Positions 5,935-10,723 of a DNA stretch of 10,723 nt are shown here, in pieces. The notes below the pieces were generated by a model. The model made no database searches. It had not been told where the DNA came from and worked only from the letters and a program-made list of their open reading frames with translations. The first letter of the stretch is position 1, and each line of letters starts with the position of its first letter. The stretch spans positions 1-10,723 of the forward strand of contig CAZCDM010000079.1 of assembly GCA_964497475.1 (NCBI GenBank). The letters run 5' to 3'. This DNA comes from CAZCDM01 sp964497475 (GTDB lineage Bacteria > Planctomycetota > Phycisphaerae > SM23-33). The translations under genes were made by a program, and so were the position numbers.

Positions 5935-8436
5935 TCACGGACTGTCGGGCCGGACCGGGTGTTCGTTGAGATGATCTTTCACCGTGAACGTCAGGGTTCG
6001 CGAGCCTTCGATGACGCAAGACTGCTTGATGGCATCACGGAGGGAGGGTTTGGTTTCCCGCGTGCGGGGCAGCTGGGCCTGACGGAGCAGGCGAGCACGT
6101 CCGCCGGGCAGGCTGTCCAGCTCGGCCGGGCCCAGGGCCATGCCCGGCTGGTCCAGCGGCAGGTGCAGGTAGAGGCGGTCGGCCGGGTAGCTCGTGACGC
6201 GCTGGACCGCGCGGAGCAGCTCGGCCGTGGTCTTGGGGTCGAACATCTGCGGCTGCTCGTCCTGGCGGAGGCGCAAGGCGGTATACCAGTCGCACACGGT
6301 CAACTGGTACGTCCCGGCCGGGAGGTCCTTCGGCAGGGCAAGCTGGAACGCAACCCGCGTGCGATCCTTGCGGAACCGTTCGAGCAGCACCGAGCCGGAC
6401 ACGGTCTGGCCCGGACGGACGAGGTCGGCATCGAGGCGGGCATCGACGATTCGCCCGGAGATATCGCCCTTGCGGATCGTCATGCTCACGTCGATGGACT
6501 TGATCGGCGGCGGACGGCCAAAGGGGGTGTTGAGCATCGCGTCGAGGGCGCGGGCCAGATCGCTTTCGACAGCCGCAGTGCGGGAATTGCTCGATACATT
6601 GTGAACCTCATAGACGCCCAGCGGGCCGAAGTCGACCTGGATGTGATAGCGAATGTGATGGAACTGCGGCGCGGTGCGAAGGGCCTCGGCCGAGGTCATC
6701 ACCAGCCCCGCCGCCAGCCGGGGCGTGAAGAACCACTCCCGCACCAACTGGTAGTCGAATGTCCGCACGCGGCTGTCCGACGCCTGGTCGACCTTCATCC
6801 GCATGGGGATCAGCTGAACCCTCGGCCCGACCGTGCCACCGACGGCGACGAACTCATCGCGGCCGAGCCGGCCCACCGGGCGAATGGCCGAGCCGAGCTT
6901 GAAGCTGCTCATCATGCTCGGAATGACCGCGTGAACGTAGCCCGTGGCCATGGGCAGGTCGATCGTGCCCTCGCCGAACATCTGATGGCCGAAGCCGATC
7001 ACCCGCTTGCCGAGCACGTCGGTCACCGTGCCGATGGCGGTCCAGTCGGCATCGCCGGTCACCAGCGGCACGGCCAGGGTCGAGCCGGGCTCGAGCTTGA
7101 CCGCGTCGAGGTCCTCTGCCCCGCCGGCCGAACCACCGGCCACGGGTCGCAGGCCGACCGCTTCAAATCGCCCGCTCAACCGCTCGACCAGCTCCGGCCG
7201 GGCCGGTGCGACCGAAAGCGGCACGAGCAGAGGGTTCATGCCCAACGGCGAGGAGAGGCGTCGCGGCGAATCGGCGGCGGTGAAGTCGGCCTTGTCGGCA
7301 AGGAGTATGCGCTGGAGAAACCCCTCGGCCGATCGAGCAGCCCCACCGCCCGGTGCGTCGTCGGCTGTTTCGGTCGCTTCGGCCGGGGCGGGAGCAGCCT
7401 CGGCCGGCTGGGTTGCCGCGGGCTGCGTGGCCGGGGCCGAACTTGGCTGGGATTGGACGACGCGGAGTGCGACATTCTCGTGTCCGGCGGCGCGGGCCGC
7501 CTTGACGGCCGCCAGGGCCGGGGCGAGCCCCTGGCCCTTACCGGCCAGGACGTGCACCGGCAGCGTGGGCTGCTTGATTTGTTCGATCTGCGTCTGAAGT
7601 TCTTCCGGCGTGGCGGCGGTCATCTCGCCCAGGGCGAACGAGCCGTCCGGCCGGACGTGAACAATCAACACGCCATCACGAATGGCGAAGGTTTTGGTCT
7701 CGGGTCGCGTGGCCGGGCGGGTGGCCTGCCCGGCTGGCTTGCTGGCTGGATGCTTGCTGGCCGGCAGGACCGGTTGCGACACGGCCGCAGGTTTGGTCGC
7801 CGGTGGGGAAGCGGGCTGAGATGCAGCGGTTGGCTTGGTTGCCGGTTGGGAGGCTGGCTGGGACGCGGCCGGCTTGGGTTTGTCGGGGCGTTTGACCGGC
7901 TGGGATGCGGTGGCGGGCTTGGTCCTGGCAGGCCGGGGTGGTTTTGCACGATCGGGACGAGCCTTGCCCCGGGGCAGGATGCCGGGCATGGCGAGCATTT
8001 GCGTGATCGGCTGAATGCCGCAGATCGGCTCTTTGGCCATCGGCCAGCCGTAGGCGACGGCGCCGATCATTTTGTCCGTACCGGTTTTCGGATCGATGAT
8101 GAACACGGGCGAGCCGCTCATCCCCTGGGCCACGCCGATGACGTCGAGCCCCTTGCCCGAGAGCATCGCGAGGATCATGTCGCGGCCGGGCTCGGTGTTG
8201 TGGACGACCGAGAGAATCTCGACGTCGAAACGTTCGATTTTCGCACCAGCGAAGACGGTCAGGCCGTAGCCCTTCATGCCGCGTTTGAACTGGCTGTGGT
8301 GGAGGTAGCGGTCGGAGGCTTCGACGAATCGCCTGGCCCGCTCGAGTCGAGCATCGCCAGAGGGCGCGGGGGCGGCCGCCCGAGCGGGCAGCGCAACGAA
8401 CAACAACAGCAACATGATTCTGATTCCGCAGCGCAT
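5935..8436 (-). CDS. Exported SpoIVB-type (S55) peptidase-domain protein
   Basis: An 833-aa protein with a Sec signal peptide (CGIRIMLLLLFVALPARA, cut near residue 20). The S55 signature starts at residue 53 with GMKGYGLTVFAGAKIERFDVEILSV and continues to GMSGSPVFI. Ser107 in GMSGSP is the likely nucleophile by analogy with SpoIVB and GDSGGP-type serine peptidases. IGAVAYGWP follows. After a Lys/Pro/Ala/Ser-Gln linker (about 155-245) and a second Ala/Pro run (330-365) come GKRVIGFGHQMFGEG (His484, candidate catalytic His) and PSMMSSFKLGS, both typical of the family in planctomycetes. The last 200 residues look beta-rich and may bind partners. ATG at 8436 is chosen because GGGAG lies 5 nt upstream and the signal peptide starts there; the frame is open further, to 8523. 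It is the first gene of the operon with the propeller and PH-like proteins. Whether it is an active protease and what it cuts are unknown. Confidence 0.85.
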   Translation of the reverse strand: MRCGIRIMLLLLFVALPARAAAPAPSGDARLERARRFVEASDRYLHHSQFKRGMKGYGLTVFAGAKIERFDVEILSVVHNTEPGRDMILAMLSGKGLDVIGVAQGMSGSPVFIIDPKTGTDKMIGAVAYGWPMAKEPICGIQPITQMLAMPGILPRGKARPDRAKPPRPARTKPATASQPVKRPDKPKPAASQPASQPATKPTAASQPASPPATKPAAVSQPVLPASKHPASKPAGQATRPATRPETKTFAIRDGVLIVHVRPDGSFALGEMTAATPEELQTQIEQIKQPTLPVHVLAGKGQGLAPALAAVKAARAAGHENVALRVVQSQPSSAPATQPAATQPAEAAPAPAEATETADDAPGGGAARSAEGFLQRILLADKADFTAADSPRRLSSPLGMNPLLVPLSVAPARPELVERLSGRFEAVGLRPVAGGSAGGAEDLDAVKLEPGSTLAVPLVTGDADWTAIGTVTDVLGKRVIGFGHQMFGEGTIDLPMATGYVHAVIPSMMSSFKLGSAIRPVGRLGRDEFVAVGGTVGPRVQLIPMRMKVDQASDSRVRTFDYQLVREWFFTPRLAAGLVMTSAEALRTAPQFHHIRYHIQVDFGPLGVYEVHNVSSNSRTAAVESDLARALDAMLNTPFGRPPPIKSIDVSMTIRKGDISGRIVDARLDADLVRPGQTVSGSVLLERFRKDRTRVAFQLALPKDLPAGTYQLTVCDWYTALRLRQDEQPQMFDPKTTAELLRAVQRVTSYPADRLYLHLPLDQPGMALGPAELDSLPGGRARLLRQAQLPRTRETKPSLRDAIKQSCVIEGSRTLTFTVKDHLNEHPVRPDSP
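7702..7929 (-). repeat. Degenerate ASQP/ATKP repeat-coding stretch
   Basis: Encodes residues about 170-245 of the S55 protein. Short units such as ATASQP, ASQPASQPATKP and ASQPASPPATKP are repeated irregularly. It looks like a flexible or cell-wall-spanning linker. Replication slippage could change its length between strains. Confidence 0.6.
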
Positions 8437-8458
8437 GGAGTCTCCCGAATTGTTTCGC

Positions 8459-8480
8459 TCGCCACGTCGAACGGTGGCGA
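8459..8480 (-). promoter_or_regulatory. Leader hairpin of the S55 operon
   Basis: TCGCCAC (8459-8465) and GTGGCGA (8474-8480) pair perfectly over 7 bp with an 8-nt loop. If transcription starts near 8488, the hairpin forms almost at the 5' end of the mRNA, about 20 nt ahead of the ribosome site. It may stabilise the transcript. Confidence 0.35.
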
Positions 8481-8498
8481 TACCTGGCAGAGGTATCG
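8478..8498. promoter_or_regulatory. Dyad over the S55 operon start site, candidate operator
   Basis: CGATACCT and AGGTATCG form perfect 8-bp arms around a 5-bp GGCAG centre. The dyad covers part of the candidate -10 (8495-8500) and the predicted start site of the leftward operon. It is a plausible regulator site, or, in RNA read rightward, a hairpin. No regulator is encoded next to it. Confidence 0.4.
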
Positions 8499-8523
8499 TA
8501 GCGAGCGGCGGATGGGGAGGCAA
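8495..8523 (-). promoter_or_regulatory. Candidate promoter of the S55-propeller-PH operon
   Basis: On the minus strand TTGCCT (8518-8523) and TACGAT (8495-8500) are 17 bp apart, each a 4-of-6 match to consensus. The form TTGCCY-N17-TAYGAT is the same as the thyA candidate. The start would lie near 8488, giving a leader of about 50 nt before the ATG at 8436. Confidence 0.42.
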
Positions 8524-8544
8524 GAGGTTCTCGCGGGGTGCGAC

Positions 8545-8573
8545 TTGGCCGGGCGGGCCGCTTGGTGTACCAT
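8545..8573 (+). promoter_or_regulatory. Candidate aroDE promoter placing the start at the ATG
   Basis: TTGGCC (8545-8550) and TACCAT (8568-8573) are separated by exactly 17 bp. The -10 ends only 6 bp before the ATG at 8580, so transcription would begin at or next to the start codon and give a leaderless mRNA. The lack of any purine-rich ribosome site before this ATG agrees with that. The hexamers are each only 4-of-6 matches. Confidence 0.4.
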
Positions 8574-8579
8574 GCAGCC

Positions 8580-10103
8580 ATGGAACGCGAAGCGACGAAA
8601 CTGATCTGCCCGGTGGTCTGCGAGAGCATCGAGACCGTGACCGGCGAGCTTACCGAAGCGGCCCAGGCCGGGGCCGACCTGGTCGAGTGGCGGCTGGATT
8701 TTCTGACCGAACCGCCCACCGCGCAGGCCGTGCAAGCGGTCCTTGCCGATTCTCCGCTGGGCATGATCGCGACGTGCCGGCCGGTGCGTCAGGGCGGGCA
8801 CTGGACAGGTAGCGAGGCCGACCGCCTGGCCCTGCTGGCTGAGGTGAGCCAGTGCGAGGCGGTGCGGTATGTTGACGTGGAAGACGACGTACCGCAGGCC
8901 GACTGGCCGGCCGAGCCGGAGCGGGTGATTTTGAGCCATCACGATTTCGAGCATTGCCCGGCCGACCTCGATGCGATTTTCGATCGGCTGGAGGACTCGC
9001 CGGCGGCGGTGTGCAAGGTGGCCTATGCGTGCAAAAACCCGGCCGACGCGTTGCGGTGCTATGATTTGCTCGCGAGGGCGACCAAGCCGACGCTGGCACT
9101 GGCGATGGGACCGGCCGGTGCGATCAGCCGGCTGGCGGCGCGGGCGTGGGGTGCGTTCGGTACGTTTGCGTTGGCCCGGGCTGGGGCGACCTCCGCGCCG
9201 GGTCAGCCGACGCTGGCCGAGCTGCGGACGACCTATCGCTGGGCCGATCAGCAGGCGGGCATGGAACTCTACGGCGTGATCGGCTGCCCGGTGGGCCATT
9301 CGATGAGCCCGGCGATTCACAATTCAGCCTTTGCAGCGACGGGTCGCAATGCGTTGTACGTGCCGCTTCACATCGAGCCCGGCCGCGATGATTTCCAGCG
9401 GTTCATGGCGGCCGTGACGGCCCAGCCGGAGCTGAACTTCCGCGGACTGAGCGTGACGATTCCGCACAAGGAGAACGCCCTGGCGTGGGTGGGCCCGGAG
9501 GCGGTGGACGTTTTATCGCGGGCGATCGGAGCAATCAATACGATCGTGCTGAGCGGGGCAGTGCCGGCCGGGCTGAACACCGACTACGCCGCGGCGCTCG
9601 ATGCGCTGTGCAGTTCGATGGCGATAGGCCGGAGCAACCTGGCCGGGCGGGCCGTGGCTGTGCTGGGCGCCGGCGGAGCGGCGCGGGCGATCGTCGCTGC
9701 CCTGTGCGATTGCAGCGCGAACGTGACGGTATACAATCGCACGGTGGAACGGGCGGAGGCGTTGGCTGCGGAGTTTGGCGCGTCGGCTGCGAGGCTGGGG
9801 GAACTGGGCTCGATGGCGGCGGAAATTGTCGTCAACTGCACGCCGGTGGGCATGGCTCCGAACGTCGACGCCAGCCCGCTTTCGCCAATTCCCGAATCGC
9901 TGCAGGTGGTCTTCGATACGATTTACAATCCGCTGGAGACGAAGCTGCTGGCGGGGGCGTCCCGGCGGGGATGCGTGACGGTGGGCGGCCTTGCCATGTT
10001 CGTAAACCAGGCGGTAGCCCAGTTTGAGGCGTGGACGGGCGGGTCCGCCCCGCGGGAAGTCATGCACCGTGCGACCGTCGATCGGCTTTCCGCGGGCCAG
10101 TAG
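8580..10103 (+). CDS. aroDE: Bifunctional 3-dehydroquinate dehydratase (type I) / shikimate dehydrogenase
   Basis: This 507-aa fusion carries out steps 3 and 4 of the shikimate pathway: dehydroquinate to dehydroshikimate, then NADPH reduction to shikimate. The AroD half (about 1-225) has EWRLDF, IATCRP, the catalytic His121 in SHHDFE and the Schiff-base Lys146 in CKVAYACK, then GPAGAISRLAARAWG. The AroE half (about 230-507) begins YGVIGCPVGHSMSPAIHN. It carries the catalytic Lys297 in VTIPHKE, Asp335 in LNTDY, the nucleotide-binding GAGGAAR (363-369), NRT (386-388, the NADP-phosphate contact region), NCTPVGM and GGLAMFVNQAV. All key residues are present, so both activities are expected. ATG at 8580 is chosen because homology begins right after it (LICPVV); the frame extends 14 codons further upstream. 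No ribosome site is seen. Similar fusions are known in Chlamydiae and plants. It is divergent from the S55 operon and convergent with the rRNA operon. Confidence 0.95.
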   Translation: MEREATKLICPVVCESIETVTGELTEAAQAGADLVEWRLDFLTEPPTAQAVQAVLADSPLGMIATCRPVRQGGHWTGSEADRLALLAEVSQCEAVRYVDVEDDVPQADWPAEPERVILSHHDFEHCPADLDAIFDRLEDSPAAVCKVAYACKNPADALRCYDLLARATKPTLALAMGPAGAISRLAARAWGAFGTFALARAGATSAPGQPTLAELRTTYRWADQQAGMELYGVIGCPVGHSMSPAIHNSAFAATGRNALYVPLHIEPGRDDFQRFMAAVTAQPELNFRGLSVTIPHKENALAWVGPEAVDVLSRAIGAINTIVLSGAVPAGLNTDYAAALDALCSSMAIGRSNLAGRAVAVLGAGGAARAIVAALCDCSANVTVYNRTVERAEALAAEFGASAARLGELGSMAAEIVVNCTPVGMAPNVDASPLSPIPESLQVVFDTIYNPLETKLLAGASRRGCVTVGGLAMFVNQAVAQFEAWTGGSAPREVMHRATVDRLSAGQ

Positions 10104-10138
10104 CGTTTCGGACCTGCCGGGCGATGCGCAGCGCATGA

Positions 10139-10170
10139 GAAAGGCCTCCAGAGTTATCTGGAGGCCTTTC
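10139..10170. terminator. Bidirectional intrinsic terminator between aroDE and the rRNA operon
   Basis: A perfect 14-bp inverted repeat, GAAAGGCCTCCAGA and TCTGGAGGCCTTTC, with a GTTA loop lies between convergent genes: 35 bp after the aroDE stop and about 8 bp past the 5S 3' end. The stem ends in TTT on either strand, but no long T-run follows. The symmetrical A/T ends allow use from both sides. Confidence 0.8.
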
Positions 10171-10177
10171 ATAAAGA

Positions 10178-10286
10178 ACGGCGTTCACCTACTCTCCCGC
10201 GTTCGCAGTACCATCGGCCGCTACGGCTTGACTTCTGTGTTCGGAATGAGAACAGGTATTTCCCGCAGCGTATCGACACCGCCAAA
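10178..10286 (-). rRNA. rrf: 5S ribosomal RNA
   Basis: The minus strand contains the conserved 5S core: TTCCGAACACAGAAGTCAAG, then CGATGGTACTGCG and GGGAGAGTAGG. The terminal helix is formed by GGCG near 10280-10283 and CGCC near 10180-10183. The length of about 107 nt suits the family. The ends are estimated to within a few bases. It lies downstream of 23S in the usual order and is followed by the terminator at 10139-10170. Confidence 0.93.
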
Positions 10287-10407
10287 GCACCTCCAGGCCG
10301 GTGGGCCAGGAGGCACGGATATTTGGATGGGAATACAATTGTGCTGATTGCGACGTTACAAAACGTCTGGGTGGGCATGGTTGTCATGGCCAGGGCACAT
10401 GACAAAA
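10287..10407 (-). other. 23S-5S spacer with two hairpins
   Basis: This spacer of about 120 bp has no gene or tRNA. It holds a GACGTT/AACGTC stem (10352-10367, ACAA loop in plus-strand reading). It also holds a TTGTCATG/CATGACAA stem (10381-10405, 9-nt loop) directly beyond the 23S 3' end. These are likely precursor-processing structures. Confidence 0.5.
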
Positions 10408-10723
10408 GTGATCAAGCAATCGCCCGTTAGTACCGGTCAGCTAAGATAATTTCGTACCTTACACCTCCGGCCTATCAACCACCTGGTCTAGATGGGGGCT
10501 CTCGTTCCCGAAGGAACATGGAATCCTAATCTCAGGGTGGGCTTCCCGCTTAGATGCCTTCAGCGGTTATCCTTTCCGAACGTAGCTACCCTGCGGTGCC
10601 GCTAGCGCGACAACAGGTTCACCAGAGGTTCGTCCTTCAAGGTCCTCTCGTACTGAAGAAGAATCCCTTCAAGATTCCTGCGCCCACAGCAGATAGGGAC
10701 CGACCTGGCTCACGCCGGTCTGA
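10408..10723 (-). rRNA. rrl: 23S ribosomal RNA, 3' part (continues beyond the window)
   Basis: Read on the minus strand this is the end of 23S. The universally conserved sarcin-ricin loop AGTACGAGAGGACC lies at 10641-10654. Upstream of it is GGTCGGTCCCTATCTGC; downstream are GAAGGCATCTAAGCGGGAAG, TTGATAGGCCGG and the terminal GACCGGTACTAACGG. The exact 3' end is estimated from the point where the hairpin spacer begins. The 5' portion lies outside the window. Confidence 0.95.

Noticed and set aside
7702..7929. CRISPR or minisatellite array
   Set aside because: The repeats are irregular at DNA level and follow the codons of an Ala-Ser-Gln-Pro linker inside a gene; there are no regular spacers.
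5035..8604. A 1189-codon open frame on the plus strand opposite the S55 gene
   Set aside because: It is antisense to two well-supported genes, has no recognisable domain, and is rich in Gly/Arg/Leu as expected from reading GC-rich codons backwards.
8274..9320. A 348-codon open frame on the minus strand across aroDE
   Set aside because: Runs opposite the AroD half and across the divergent promoter region; Arg/Gln-rich shadow.
10024..10405. Short open frames across the 5S gene and spacer
   Set aside because: They overlap rRNA and the terminator and have no protein-like sequence.

Overview
The window is GC-rich bacterial chromosome. It ends in the 3' part of a 23S rRNA gene, followed by 5S, both on the minus strand. 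Three features suggest Planctomycetota, possibly Phycisphaerae: secreted proteins with long Ala/Pro/Ser-Gln linkers, an S55 (SpoIVB-type) peptidase-domain protein next to a secreted beta-propeller protein, and a fused AroD-AroE enzyme like that of Chlamydiae. This assignment is an inference from protein style, not from a tree; the 23S fragment could settle it.

Layout. Positions 1-2447 (minus strand) hold a run transcribed leftward: an XRE/S24 (LexA/CI-like) self-cleaving repressor, a GNAT acetyltransferase broken by one missing base, and thymidylate synthase. The repressor and GNAT overlap by an ATGA, and thyA has a promoter candidate of its own. Positions 2448-2662 are an AT-rich divergent control region with promoter candidates in both directions and operator-like repeats inside both promoter spacers. 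On its other side is an unrecognised 70-aa protein (2663-2875, plus strand), which ends 18 bp from a convergent gene.

Positions 2894-8436 (minus strand) are a tight three-gene operon for the cell envelope. It encodes an exported S55 peptidase-domain protein, an exported beta-propeller protein with C-terminal beta-sandwich-like domains, and a small two-helix membrane protein with a PH-like domain. Gaps are 15 bp and then 38 bp, or a 1-base overlap if an ATT start is used. Positions 8437-8579 are a divergent promoter region with a strong dyad. Positions 8580-10103 (plus strand) encode a bifunctional 3-dehydroquinate dehydratase/shikimate dehydrogenase, which may be read from a leaderless mRNA. 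A 14-bp stem terminator at 10139-10170 separates it from the convergent rRNA operon.

Most of the window is housekeeping (thyA, aroDE, rRNA). The parts most worth follow-up are the S24 repressor with its small divergent partner gene and the S55/propeller/PH-like envelope operon. I saw no CRISPR array, insertion sequence, integrase or tRNA gene.
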